Assembly (NCBI RefSeq): GCF_010183535.1
Contig: NC_071332.1
Span: 21,018,001 to 21,082,000 of the forward strand
From: Caenorhabditis remanei
Lineage: Eukaryota; Nematoda; Chromadorea; Rhabditida; Rhabditidae
Direction of reading: 5' to 3'
DNA: 64,000 nt
The position numbers and the translations under genes were made by a program. Below the pieces are notes generated by a model. That model was not told the origin of the DNA. It searched no databases and saw only the letters and a program-made list of their open reading frames with translations. Positions 22,903 to 34,150 of the stretch are shown here, piece after piece. Numbering within the stretch: the stretch's first letter is position 1; every line of letters starts with the position of its first letter.

Positions 22903-23720
22903 AAATAAAAATAGTAAAATAATTTGATAAACGAAATACTGATCTGAGAACCCAAAACTTGGGTGTTTCTTCTAGTAATCCACATCTGTAGATCAAAATA
23001 GTTTGTTTGTATTAAAACCTGTGAAATCTCATTTACTTCGAGAATGTGGCAGTGGAAAGATGAAAAGATGAAATTTTCAAATTTTGCCGGTCTTATATGA
23101 ACAATTGACTCAACGATGCGAAGGTCAACTTTTGTTCCATACATCTCCAAAATCAGTTGGACTTTAAAAAAAGAAACAAAATTATGAAAGCAACTCCAAA
23201 AACATTCCCTTTACCTTTATAACACACCGCATCGAAAATAATCAACACAATTGAAATTGCAATGAAAAGTTTTCTAATCCTTCCATTGTTCAGATTAATT
23301 ATCATAACTGATAACTGGAAAAAAATTAGGACCTGCACTAGATAAACCTGGACAATGAGATATATTGGAATGAGAAGTAATAAGAAGGCACCAGCTTCAA
23401 ATCTCCACTTGTAATGAATAATCAAAGGCGTGATGGATAGAATGGAGCAGTACATAAGTATGTGAATAATTTGAAACTATGGAATTGATTAGCCTGAATA
23501 AGCTGAAAACTTTGAAACCTTGATATAGAACTCGACCAACCTTTTGCTTGAAAAGTTTTATATAATAAAAACCGAGCAGAATCAATAGAAGCCAAGAGTG
23601 ATGTAGCAAGTCATAGAGAACTTTGCTGAAAGGGAGAAACGCTAGTCGGGGATTGGTAGTAGTACTATCGGATTCCTCCGATTGAAGGTAATTGGAGAGA
23701 AGCTCGATATAGATTTTCAT

Positions 23721-24177
23721 TGGACATGTAAACGAGAAATGTGGGTAAGTGCTGAATTCCTTTTTGTTTGAAATGCACCTGTCTAGAGAGAGTGAAAAGA
23801 AAAATATATGATATTGAAATAAGTTGCTACTGGATATCACTGCGGAAAACAAAGTAATTTATCGGACCTCGAAACCAAAGCGAAATTCAAAGAAAAGAAT
23901 AGAAAGTCAGATAACAAGTGTTTATCTGCATCAGTTTTGTTAAAAAAAACATTGCGATGGTTAGGCTTTTCCTTGACTAGACTTTCTTTAAACATCTTCG
24001 AAAGCTGTTTTGAATAATGTATTCAATATGTTCATTATTTTCTCCGACCCGTTTTCCAGAAGATTTCGAACCATTTCCTCTCACAACATTTCCAGCATTT
24101 CAAAAAGGTTTGAGTAAACTTGATAAAAGGCCAATCTTCATACAGTGTGAAAAATGAAAGCAATACGTTATGTTTTA
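23721..24177. other. Intergenic, upstream of 7TM copy 1
   Basis: 457 bases. The part next to the gene matches the 5' flank of the other 7TM copies (GGTGCATTTCAAA on the minus strand). I see no further gene or repeat. Confidence 0.5.
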
Positions 24178-24300
24178 TTTCATCAGAGGATATTTTTTAT
24201 TTGAAAACTGTATGTAAGTGCTTTCAAATTGTTTTTGACGGTCTAACCACAATTTTCACTTCAGAACCTTCTAAATTCCTTTATGACATTTATTAATTTC
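24178..24300 (+). pseudogene. FTH-gene 3' fragment
   Basis: The piece CATCAGAGGATATTTTTTAT followed by TTGAAAACTG, a shortened intron, CTTCAG and AACCTTCTAAATTCC matches the exon 3/exon 4 junction of the gene ending at 16314. It lies just past the 3' end of 7TM copy 2, in the same arrangement as 16314/16348, so FTH tail plus 7TM gene were duplicated together. Its acceptor is still AG. Confidence 0.7.
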
Positions 24301-24313
24301 ATAAAGAAGACTC

Positions 24314-25312
24314 TCATAAAGAAATGACTGCATTTTTGTTCACATTGCTCATCTCTAATTCATCAGGCCTGGCTGAACGGGTGATCCATTTCTGGAATGG
24401 AGCACAATAAAAAATATAAACAGATACAACCCATAGGCCAGGGCTGTAGTATGCAAATAGAATAGTTTTCTCGTATACGATGATAGTATAGCCTTGATTG
24501 TAGTGAACTGCACGAAAGATACAGAATATTTTCAGAACCTGCGAAATTAAATATAATCTTGAATACCATTGAAACTTACGATTCCAGTGAAAACATGCAG
24601 GATACAATTTATAAGAATGCAGGTGTTTTTTTCATTATGAAGTTTCCAACGAGTTACTGCAATCGTTAGTAAGACTAAATTCAAGATATGAAAAATTGAT
24701 TCAACGATGCGAAGGTCAACTTTTGTTCCATACATCTCCAAAATCAGTTGAACTTTAAAAAAAGAAACAAAATTATGAAAGCAACTCCAAAATCATTCCC
24801 TTTACCTTTATAACACACCGCATCAAAAATAATCAACAAAATTGAAATTGCAATGAAAAGTTTTCTAATCCTTCCATTGTTCAGATTAATTATCATAACT
24901 GATAACTGGAAAAAAATTAGGACCTGCACCAGATAAACCTGTACCATGAGATATATTGGATTGAGATGTAATAAGAAGGCACCAGCTTCAAATCTCCACT
25001 TGTAATGAATAATCAAAGGCGTGATGGATAGAATGGAGCAGTACATAAGTATGTGGAATAATTTGAAACTATGGAATTGATTAGCCTGAATAAGCTGAAA
25101 ACTTTGAAACCTTGATATAGAACTCGACCAACCTTTTGCTTGAAAATTTTTACATAATAAAACCCTAGCAAAATCAAATGAAGCCAAGAGTGATGTAGTA
25201 AGTCATAGAGAACTTTGCTGAAAGGGAGAAACGCTAGTCGGGGATTGGTAGTAGTACTATCGGATTCCTCCGGTTGGAGGTAATTGGAGAGAAGCTCGAT
25301 ATAGATTTTCAT
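24314..25312 (-). CDS. Seven-transmembrane protein, copy 2, intact, 285 aa
   Basis: Four minus-strand exons: 25312-25133, 25085-24806, 24752-24580, 24538-24314, in phase. It starts MKIYIELLSNYLQPEES. Hydrophobic segments lie near residues 38-55 (LILLGFYYVKIF), 70-85, 90-120, 130-148, 160-180, 190-205 and 225-250 (FAYYSPGLWVVSVYIFYC), so a seven-pass membrane protein is likely. It ends SNVNKNAVISL. Length and topology fit nematode chemosensory receptors, but no subfamily motif is clear to me. The first intron (47 bases) is conserved in all copies. A recent LTR element sits 74 bases upstream of the start codon and may affect expression. Confidence 0.78.
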
Positions 25313-25385
25313 TGGACATGTAAACGAGAAATGTGGGTAAGTGCTGAATTCCTTTTTGTTTGAAATGCACCTGTTGAGAGAGAGA

Positions 25386-25622
25386 TGTCATGCCCCGTAA
25401 CGTTCTTTGAGTTCCTCTGACGTAAACACTTATTCTAGCACCTTCCATAGAGTGACCAGCTCCCGATACTAACTGATAAGACATTTGTATTTAACCCCTG
25501 CCACCGACCAGTCTTGGTCGGTTCTCTTATCTATGTTTATTGGGCATAATGATGTCTAAGTGACACTGAATAAAGATGATGATACCGCTACACTGAATGG
25601 CAGAAAGAATCTCTATATAACA
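25386..25622. repeat. Left LTR
   Basis: 237 bases, starting TGTCATGCCCCG and ending CTATATAACA. It contains the perfect inverted motif ACCGACCA-GTCT-TGGTCGGT. AATAAAG near its 3' end could serve polyadenylation. Confidence 0.88.
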
Positions 25623-27070
25623 TGGAGGTACCACCTTCGCCATGAGTATACTGCTCATGGTGAACAAGGGTGCAGAGTTCGAAGCCTGATTCTGAAATGA
25701 CGAGTTCTTCTTTACAATTCTGACCAATTGCTAGGCTACCAAAGAGTACCCAACAGCAAATTGCTTGGTTTAGTAAAAGAAAAAAAGAAGATTCCACCTG
25801 TGACAGTATTTTCTCCATTCTCTACTGTCAGAGCTGGTAAATCTCAGAAACTACCTCTAATGCAAAAGTCAACCAATCCTCCGCTTTTCTAAGAGCTAGT
25901 GAACTAAGAAATCATTTTATAATCAAAACATCTTATTAGTCCGCCACAAAAGTATTCAGAGTGAAGCTAGATATCCAAAATGCTCGTTATCAAAGCAAAG
26001 ACTTTGACAGGAATGACATCAAGCTCGTTCAACATGATTATGTTCACTTCGTGCAAAAAAAAAAATAATTGAAATGAAATGAGGCGAAGCTTGAAGAAAG
26101 AAGCTCGTTACTCTATAAAAGCTTATCAATGAGTGATAAGTAAGGAGAATCATGTTGTATTGGAATATCTTGAAATTCATAATTTTGAGAAGATTCAATC
26201 CACATCAGAGAAGAAAACAATTGGTTTTAGTTGTCATGCTCAAAGAAGATGATAACAGTAAATACCTGATGTGGCGAGTAAGATCGAAACTCCTTTCAAA
26301 GAACGAGTCAAGATTTCGAGTACGGAAAAGTTATGACTAAAGAACTAGATGAGATATGCAATGATGTTTTCTAACGGAAAACAAATCATTGGGAACCTGA
26401 CCAAAAAAAAAGGTAACCGTTTAATACCCCTATAAATGGTGTAAGACGGACCTTGTCTAACTGAATTTTGCCTTAAAAGTCAAAATTCAGTGAAGACAGA
26501 TCAGAAGTTAGAAGATGATTGTCGATTATTCAGTCTTAGCAAGCAAAGTATTTCAATTCATTCATCCATCGAGATGAAATCTTTGAAAACAAAACTTGCC
26601 AACGTAAGACGTGCTCTTGGCAAATTATGAAAACTCTCTGACTGATAACAAAGAAATGGCGACACGAAACGCTGAATTTGTATTTTACAACCTTGGCAAA
26701 CAGTAGCAACATTGCGGACACCAACAATGGCTCGATTCAACGTGACACTACAGAAAAGATCATTGGCATTTTCAACAACATCTGGAACTTGTGTCAAGGA
26801 GTCATTGCTACATTGAATCATTAACAACGACAAGAGGCAGGATGGTTTGTAATCGGAAGCTGAGGATCACAACAACATCAAGGTTTGGAGAAGGATTGAA
26901 ACTACAGAAGTTGGAAATGGAAATGAACTCATATTGGACAAATACATCAACATCAACTACTTCTACCGCTGCATCAAATGAATTACTTACTTAAAATATT
27001 GTATCACTTATCTCCCTATAGCTTTTTTTATTTGAGTCGCTCGGGACGAGCTTTCCCAAAAGAAGGGGGA

Positions 27071-27307
27071 TGTCATGCCCCGTAACGTTCTTTGAGTTCC
27101 TCTGACGTAAACACTTATTCTAGCACCTTCCATAGAGTGACCAGCTCCCGATACTAACTGATAAGACATTTGTATTTAACCCCTGCCACCGACCAGTCTT
27201 GGTCGGTTCTCTTATCTATGTTTATTGGGCATAATGATGTCTAAGTGACACTGAATAAAGATGATGATACCGCTACACTGAATGGCAGAAAGAATCTCTA
27301 TATAACA
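27071..27307. repeat. Right LTR
   Basis: Same sequence and length as the left LTR by direct reading, preceded by the purine tract at 27058-27070. Confidence 0.88.
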
Positions 27308-27589
27308 GAGAGAGAGAGAGAAACAGATATGATATCGAAATAAATTTCTAATTAATACTCCCATGAATGTTCAGAGCATTTTTCTCTTTGTGTAGTTTAA
27401 CGATTTAAAGTTGTTTGGGACAATAGACTCGTTTTCCTCGTACTCTGGTTTATGAATTTCTTGATTTCAGATGCTGCATCGGGGTCCATTCCGGAAAAAA
27501 TCGGTCTTCTGGCAAATATTTTGAGAAAATAAATTATTCTGGGTATTCAATAATTTTATTTCTGACATTTGAATTGATAAATAAACACA

Positions 27590-27984
27590 TTAAATGTTCA
27601 GCCCCGTCAACTGTTCTATCAACCAAGAAGTTATCGCCTTGATAAGATTCGACATAGCATCCAGTGTGCATTTGAGAAGGCCATCAACTTGTTTCTGAAA
27701 AGTCGAGATTGCCGATATGGCAGTTTTCAAGGCACCTGAAATAAGTTGAGATGTCAAGAGAGATGACTGGTTGGTGATAATCTTACCGATCACTTGGCCT
27801 ATCACAACATTGCATTGAGATGAAGCGGAGTTGGCACAATCTGGATCATGCTGAAAATTGAATTACGTCTGTCTGTTCCATATAATTAAAGAGTATAACA
27901 TACCTCTGGTGAGCAAGGAGCCTGAGAATATGCCAGATGGATGACGAGAACCAGAATGAAGATGAACTTGATTTTGGAGAACAT
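27590..27984 (-). CDS. Small secreted protein, 96 aa
   Basis: Three minus-strand exons: 27984-27904, 27850-27787, 27735-27590, in phase. Exon 1 is a clean signal peptide (MFSKIKFIFILVLVIHLAYS) followed by QAPCSPE. The mature part has Cys at four positions (APC, PDC, SQC, LKC) and an amphipathic C-terminal half (GALKTAISAISTF, AITSWLIEQL). A paralogue with identical exon structure is at 29663-30102. I recognise no family. Secretion is well supported, and the function (effector, antimicrobial or other) is unknown. Confidence 0.8.
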
Positions 27985-28564
27985 TCCTGTATCTTTTTGC
28001 AGGGAACTGTACCTTATATACACCACTTCTCTATTGTCATGTTAACAATGAAAAGTCACGAAAGGCTTTATTATGAAAATTTTATTGGAAAAGGGAGAAG
28101 GCTAAACTTCAGAAATTGTGCAAGATAGAGACCGATACCCGATAACAAAAGATAGCGAAACATAACATTATTCTTATGGAAATGTGTAAGGCCAAACTTC
28201 GAGAAATTTTTCTTCCTTGACGAGGTACAAGAGCACATCTTGACTACAATAACATCAGAACACATTGTTGAGGCAAAAACAGAAAAGACCAAGTATTGAA
28301 CTTGAACACATCGGTCCCAATAAGAATTCAGTGTGTACATCCATTTATATCAATAGCAAATTGCATAACTTCATAGGTTTCTTTGTAATTCCAACCTTTC
28401 ACATCCTACGTACCTATTGCTGGAAATTTCGACTTCCGACTTCCCGATAAGGAATTTTTAACTTCTTGACATCTCTAAGCGCGTCACAGCAGCTGAATTC
28501 TTCAGCAACGCCCCTCTCACCCCTTCTGAACTCATTTTACCTTCAATCTCACTCTTACATCACC

Positions 28565-29618
28565 ATGAAAGTATACATCCAATATAAATTTTACAATGTC
28601 AGCGATTTAAATTTAAATTCTGTTTCTAATAATAGTTCATTATTCTACAATGACTTAAGTGACGCAGTTAATGATATATCAGTTTTTCATGGGTCGTTTC
28701 TATTGGTTCTGCTTGTTTTTTATATGGTGAAAATCTTCAAGAAACAGGTAAAAAAAGCTATTTTCTTTTCCTGACAATTAGTTTTCAGTCCTACCAATTT
28801 ATTCATTTCCGTTTGTTTCATCGACTAATGTATGGCTCTTTGATATCCATACTTTTCATGATGATCCAATCAAAATGGTTTTACGAAGATTACTGGGCCA
28901 ATCTGTTCTTCATCCTTCCACTATACCTAACTTACTATCCATGTTTTGTGCCTGTTGTTATATTCTATCATTTATCAATATTGGTTTCTGATTTGAGAAA
29001 TTCAAGAGTCACAAATTTATTAAGAGTGATTTCTGGTGTGTTGATAGTAGTGGAAATAATATATTACCGAGGTAAGTTATTCTTCCTTGATACAAATTCT
29101 TGTATTTCTTTTTTCCAGTACAATTAACTTTGGAAATTTATAACACAACTAATTATCTAAGCTTTCCGGAATTGGTTATGTCTGCATTGAATATTATATT
29201 GTTGGCTATTTCAGTCATCCGATGGAAACATTATAGAATAATGAGCGATGAGAAAAACACCTGCGTACTTGTCAATTCTTTTATTTATTTTTCAGCTGGA
29301 GTCGTACGTCTTTTGTTATTTAAGAAAATTTTTCAAGAAAATTCAAAAACCATATTCAACTTCCAGATTTTAAGCATTATCTCCAATATTATTGCGGCTG
29401 ACCAGTCCTTTGAGGTTTTCAGAAATCGGAGATATATATTTTATGCCTTTTATAATTCTGGTTTATGGGTTCTGACCGTTCAGGTGGTTTATTGTAATGC
29501 CTTTCGAGGATTGATGGGAAGGAATCGGTACTCTGCTGAAGATGTTGAGATGAGCAAGCGAGCGAAGAATGCAGTGGCAAATTTTGAGTCGATTGAAGTT
29601 ATTCCGGATAAAATTTAG
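28565..29618 (+). CDS. Seven-transmembrane protein, copy 4 (divergent), 300 aa
   Basis: Four exons: 28565-28747, 28789-29071, 29119-29303, 29367-29618, in phase, with the same exon borders as the other 7TM copies. It starts MKVYIQYKFYNVSDL. About seven hydrophobic segments (FLLVLLVFYMVKIF; LMYGSLISILFMMI; LFFILPLYLTYYPCF; LLRVISGVLIVVEI; LVMSALNIILLAISV; LVNSFIYFSAGV; FYNSGLWVLTVQVVYC). Potential N-glycosylation sites in the N terminus (NVS, NNSS) suggest an outside N terminus. The sequence is much more diverged than copies 1-3, so it probably represents the older member. It lies between two secreted-protein genes on the opposite strand. Confidence 0.8.
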
Positions 29619-29662
29619 AATAGTCTGATAATAATTTTATTCATTAACCAAAAAAGCATGAA

Positions 29663-30102
29663 TTAAGTCATCTTCTTCTTGATCGCTTTCATCCACCTCG
29701 CCAACTCCATCTGCAGAACCTCCAGAAGCTTTCTCATGGATTCTGGAGCATTCTGGATCTGATCTTGCAAACTTTTCATAACGGCCTGTGCACTAACTTG
29801 TCCATTCTCTATGGCTGACCACGCAGCGTCATAGGATTCTGGAAAAATGTATTTTGATAGATTTTTTGATGTTAGGCTGGTGGAGTTATCTTACCTTTCA
29901 AATATCCTCCAGTTGTAGCAGGATCAGCTGCTGCTGGAGGTGTTGAACCGAGACATGGTGAGGTTTGCTCAAAATTTCAGATTTTGCATTTATGAAATCT
30001 CCATATATATGTATAACTTACCCCTGGAGAACAAGGAGCTTGAGAATAAGTCAGATGGATTTGGAGAATAAAAACGAGGAAGAACTTGAGTTTGGTGAAC
30101 AT
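29663..30102 (-). CDS. Small secreted protein, 109 aa, paralogue of 27590-27984
   Basis: Exons 30102-30022, 29967-29895, 29838-29663, in phase. Signal peptide MFTKLKFFLVFILQIHLTYS then QAPCSPG, nearly the same as the first paralogue. Exon 2 encodes TSPCLGSTPPAAADP, and exon 3 a charged helical stretch ending IKKKMT. The mature region has diverged far more than the signal exon. Flanking sequence near 28080 and 30180 is also shared, so the whole unit was duplicated around the 7TM gene. The exon 2 acceptor (TTTTGAG) is unusual but is the only one giving the right phase. Confidence 0.75.
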
Positions 30103-30703
30103 TTTTGTATCTTTCTGGAGGGTACTGTACCTTATATACTTTTTTTTCTATTGTCATGAGTTAACAATGGAAGGCTTTCTTATGGAAATTTTATTTGAAA
30201 AGAGAGAAGGCTAAACTTCAGAAATGCTTGTGCAAGATTTCAATGAAGAAGGCAAGTCAGAAAATTGGTTTGAACACAAAAAATACTCAAAACTGTGTCT
30301 TCTATTGATTTTTTGAATATCTTTTCGAGGAAATGAACCTTTATTTTTAGAAGTACGTAGGTATCAACTAAACATGGACAAAAGCTAGTTTCACTTTTTC
30401 TGTAGAGCGACGTACAGGCTGCTGCTCGAATCTGTGGAAGGACTTGCTCTAAATTCTAGAACTTATCAATTTTCAATATTAAAATTTTAAATTAAATGTG
30501 TAACTTTTTGTTTGGTATGAAATAAAGATAATATATTTAGTTAGATAGAAATTAAAGAAATTAAAAAATAAAAAGACTAGAAAGACGTGTTACCCCATAT
30601 TCTCAGAATTACAAGCATAAATCTCCACGTGTCAAAAGTTAAAAAACAAAGTGTTGTTTTTTCCCGGGAAAACAAATCTATTCCCTTTTTCTTTTTCATA
30701 GCA
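30103..30703. other. Intergenic spacer
   Basis: 600 bases. The first ~100 resemble the 5' flank of the other secreted-protein gene (AAGGCTAAACTTCAGAAAT). No further gene is seen. Short AT-rich runs precede the F-box gene. Confidence 0.5.
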
Positions 30704-32232
30704 ATGCGTAATTGGAATCATCTCCCGGCAGAAATCAAACGGCATGTCGTCAAGAAACTGGACTTCATGAGCAGGTATCTTAAATCAAAAGCTACCAATC
30801 CAAATTCCATTTCCAGACACTCTCTGAAAAGTACGTCCCATGTGGATCGTCTCATTGTGAATTCCACGTGTTTCAAAGTGCCACGTGTCAGATTTGGATA
30901 CAAACAAGAGAAATGTTTGGTGATGATTTATACGGGGATCAAGAAGTTTCTGAGATTGGAATTGTCAAAGTGCAAGGAGGGGATTCTGGTGGAGAGGTAC
31001 CTAAGTTAGCCAGATTTTAAATTTGATCTCTAAATGAATTCCAGATCTGAAAACACCTGGGACCATCAAAATATCACCACAAAAATCCTCCCGCCTTCTG
31101 ATGTCTTGAAAACCGGACTCACCATCCTCAAAAATCTCCTAGCCCATGAATCAATCATCATCGAAGCCATGGAATGGGATATTCCACAAAAGTCAGAAGC
31201 TGTAATACACGAGGATCTCATACTAAAACCGCTGGCCGGGTCGAAATTCCGAATTCATGATTTTGTGATCCTGTGGGATTCAAAGAGTATCGAGTCATTG
31301 ATCGAGAAGCTATGTGTTGTGGAAGAAGTGAAAATGATTCGATTTCTTGCATTGGGACTTCCTCTGTCTTCTCTTGATGTGGAAAATGAGCTGGTACCAC
31401 AATTGATTTATGAACTTCAGAAAACGCCTCCATCCGGTTTGAATATTCCTTGTCGTGAGTTGTATTCAGCAAAGAAAATAACGTTTTCTTAAATCTTCAG
31501 GACACCAACTATTCCACATGGATAACTCTGCAGCGCACTTGTCGCATTTAGAGCTCAGAGCCAATTATTTTCTTTCATATGTCAACATTATTGCTTGTCA
31601 TATTCGAAGTGTGGAACCATCGTATGCGCATAATCAGTATAATTAGTTAATTAGTTGAAATTTTCAGGAATAATGAGCCAGAACGCATTGAAATTGATGG
31701 AGGAGAAATCGACTGGGTTTACACGTCGGAGTGTGGAAAGTGGGTTGCGAAGACTATAGCGAAAAATGAGGAGGTGGTTAAGAGGGAGTTGGATGTGAGT
31801 GTTAAGGTTTCTAGTATCTTGAAATGAAATCTCAGAATTCAGGCAGAAAAATGTGGGGTCGATTACCTCTGCAAAAAGTGCACGGACTCGTTCAACTACT
31901 GGTACCACCAGAACTTGCCACGTCGGATTATGCAGGAGCCATTCTGGAATGATATTCTCTACACGTATCCGGAAATCAGGGATTTTGAATTTTGGAGTAT
32001 TTTTAACCTACGCGAAAAATTTCTTGCCGAGGACGAGAGTTGGGAAATGGAGGACAAGAAGACGTCAGCTTCTTGGGGATTCAGGAACACCCCAACATCG
32101 AAAAAACAAGCAGAAGCTGTCATCCAAAAATCTGAAATCCCGAATAAGTTCAATTTTAAGAGTATTTTAATCTTCATTGTGTTCCCAGTTCTCTTTTCTT
32201 TTGTATTCTATGTGGTCATGTCTTTTTTCTAA
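30704..32232 (+). CDS. F-box protein with Cys motif and C-terminal membrane tail, 432 aa
   Basis: Six exons: 30704-30774, 30817-30996, 31045-31454, 31501-31621, 31668-31794, 31843-32232, in phase. The F-box is at the N terminus (NWNHLPAEIKRHVVKKLDFMSR, split after 20 codons, then HSLKSTSHVDRLIVNS). The middle resembles the second large nematode F-box family, not FTH (GLTILKNLLAHESIIIEAMEWDI). Near residue 285 come SECGKWV and KCGVDYLCKKC, four cysteines that could bind a metal, then the conserved YWYHQNLPRR and EPFWNDI. The last ~22 residues are hydrophobic (ILIFIVFPVLFSFVFYVVM), a tail anchor. It may act as a membrane-tethered SCF adaptor. That is inference. It is the first of two tandem copies, and a broken inverted copy is at 45241-45830. 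Confidence 0.83.
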
Positions 32233-34150
32233 TTTTTTTGTAACAATTCATTTTTACTTGGTATTAAATAAAGATCAGATATTTAAAGACGTGTTACCCT
32301 ATATTTTCAGAATTGCAAACCTTAACCTCCACGTGTCAAAAAACAAAATTGTGTTTTTCCCGGGAAAACAAATCTATTTCCTTTTTCCCCTTCATAGCAA
32401 TGCGTGATTGGAATCATCTCCCGGTAGAAATCAAACGGCATGTCGTCAAGAATCTGGACTTCATGAGCAGGTACCCCTAAATCAAAAGATACCAATCCAA
32501 ATTCCATTTCCAGACACTCTATGAAAAGTACATCCCATGTGGAACGTCTCATTGTGAATTCCACGTGTTTCAAAGTGCCACGTGTCAGATTTGGATACAA
32601 ACAAGGGAAATGTTTGGTGATGATTTATACGGGAATCGAGAAGTTTCTGAGATTGGAATTGTCAAAGTGCAAGGAGGGGATTCTGGTGGAGAGGTACATT
32701 AGTTAGCCAGATTTTAAATTTGATCTCTAAATGAATTCCAGATCCGAAAACACATGGGACCCTCGAGACATCACTACCAAAATCCTCCCGCCTTCTGATG
32801 TCTTGAAAACAGGACTCACTATCCTCAAAAACCTCCTTGCCCACGAATCAATCATCATCGAAGCCATGGAATGGGACATCCCAGACGAGAGCCCCAAAAT
32901 CAAATATCGACAAGAAATCCTGGCTACGCTAGACAACGAGAAGTTTCGTGTTCGCGAGCTGGTTTTCCTTTGGAATACTGTAGTACTTGAGCCTCTGATT
33001 CCTAATCTTTGTGTGGTGGATGATTTCAAATTGTTGCGACGTTTTGGATTGGAGATTTCAGGCGATTCGCTGGTCCCCGTCATGATTCATGACAGTCAAG
33101 TAGAGCATCCCTGGACACTGGGGAGACCCTGTTGTGAGTTTAATTCGAAATTGTTCATTTTCGAGTCCCGATTTTTCTTCCAGATCAATCCATGTTCTGC
33201 CTGAATGGCTCATTGCCAATTACGTTGGTTATGCACTTTCAAGATAGAGACTTACTTCTGTCGGACCCGAAGACTATTGCGACTGTTTTACGAGTGGCGT
33301 CACCACTGTAAGGTTTACCCAACTATTCTTAGCCTCAAGTTATCTTTTCTAGTCCCCAAAAACCCGACCGCCAAGCGCACTCTGACACTATCAACTGGAC
33401 ATATGGCAATGAGTGTGGATACTGGACGGCCAAAATGATACCTGCAAACGAGGCTAAGGTGAAGAAGATGTTGGATCCAGAGAAGTGTGGTGTCCACTAT
33501 CAATGCAAAAACTGCACGGACCCGTTCACCTTCTGGTACCACCAGAATTTGGCTCGTCGATTTCATCAAGAGCCATTCTGGGGAGACATTGTCTGGCAGA
33601 TTCCTGGATTCGGGGATGTGGAGATGGGGATAAGAAATTTGAAGATTGAGTTGGCGAAGGATGAGAAGAAGAAGGAGAAGATGAAGAAGTGGGAGAAGGA
33701 AAAGTCGTGGGGATTCAAGGAAATTTTGGTGGAGAAGTGCGATTTCAAGGGATTGGGGCAGGAGTCTGAAGAGGTCAAGGATTCTGGAGATGCCTTTTAC
33801 GATAAGAATTTTGATATCGACGCTGAGGAGCAGCCTGAAAACATGACGATCCCATCTCCCACATCTACTTTCTCACTCAAATTCTTTTTCATTCTCCCAA
33901 TTCTCCTCTCTTTCATGTTCTACTTGATTATTTCACATCTTTATTATTGAAAAATATCATTTTTTCCATTTTTTCCGATGGCTTCCGGTACTAGTTCAAT
34001 AAACAGCTTCGTTCGTCTCTATTCTTACTGTGACTCCATTCTCTCTGATGTCAATGACCACTGCAAGATTGTTTTCAGAGTTTTCAGCGATTGGAAATCT
34101 TGCAGGTCCGTCTGGAGTGTCGTCAGGGATGTAGGACTTTAGAGTGGTTG
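31660..34150. repeat. Left copy of an inverted segmental duplication
   Basis: This block (3' half of one F-box gene, the next F-box gene and part of the FTH last exon) recurs in reverse orientation at 43424-45830, gene by gene and in the same order. The arms are about 9.3 kb apart. Confidence 0.8.
32400..33950 (+). CDS. F-box protein with Cys motif and C-terminal membrane tail, 454 aa
   Basis: Five exons: 32400-32470, 32514-32693, 32742-33133, 33184-33307, 33353-33950, in phase. Exons 1-3 are very close to the tandem neighbour upstream, while the C-terminal part differs and has lost one intron. F-box MRDWNHLPVEIKRHVVK. Cys region NECGYWTAK and KCGVHYQCKNC, then FWYHQNLARR and EPFWGDI. A highly charged linker (KDEKKKEKMKKWE) leads to a tail segment FFFILPILLSFMFYLII, ending HLYY. 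An inverted, intact copy (427 aa) is at 43615-45083, lacking an 81-base part of the linker. Membrane tethering and ubiquitin-ligase adaptor function are inferred. Confidence 0.85.

Larger units (their letters stand above)
16716..23098. mobile_element. Two-gene TIR DNA transposon (6375 bp, 16720-23094) with flanking ATAT
   Basis: Both ends begin AAGACCGGCAAA and stay similar for about 33 bases as terminal inverted repeats. The flanks are ATAT at 16716-16719 and 23095-23098, and the uninterrupted paralogue at about 24688 has a single ATAT, so the insertion point and target duplication (ATAT, or TA if the repeat starts TAAGACC) are directly visible. Inside is a second, much longer inverted repeat (16974-17463 and 22505-22902). 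Two divergent multi-exon genes fill the middle (17440-20141 - and 20440-22528 +). Both are intact by phase, so the element may be young and autonomous. The transposase-like gene carries an aspartate plus a GHTH motif. Confidence 0.85.
16348..23720 (-). pseudogene. Seven-transmembrane protein, copy 1: frameshifted and split by a transposon
   Basis: Minus-strand exons 23720-23541, 23493-23215, 23161-23095 and 16719-16610 (one exon cut in two), 16571-16348. It matches the intact copy at 24314-25312 almost base for base. Exon 2 is one base short (AAATTATTCACATAC against AAATTATTCCACATAC), shifting the frame before the second membrane segment. Exon 3 is interrupted by the 6.4-kb transposon at 16720-23094. 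Intact relatives have about 285 residues and seven hydrophobic segments, like nematode chemoreceptors. I do not recognise the exact subfamily. Confidence 0.85.
25386..27307. mobile_element. Short LTR retrotransposon, probably non-autonomous
   Basis: Two 237-base direct repeats, 25386-25622 and 27071-27307, appear identical, start TG and end CA. A primer-binding-like TGGAGGTACCACC follows the left LTR, and a purine tract (AAAAGAAGGGGGA) precedes the right one. The flanks are GA repeats, so the target duplication cannot be delimited. The 1448-base interior has no frame longer than about 90 codons and no recognisable gag, protease or polymerase, so movement would need proteins from a relative. 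LTR identity means insertion was recent. It lies in the 5' flank of 7TM copy 2, whose GA-rich upstream sequence resumes at 27308. Confidence 0.88.

Noticed and set aside
25588..25818. Minus-strand frame across LTR and interior of the LTR element
   Set aside because: It crosses the LTR boundary and does not resemble gag or pol.
25386..27307. CRISPR or bacterial mobile island as an explanation for the repeats
   Set aside because: Intron-rich genes, F-box/FTH and receptor families make the window nematode nuclear DNA; no spacer-repeat structure exists.
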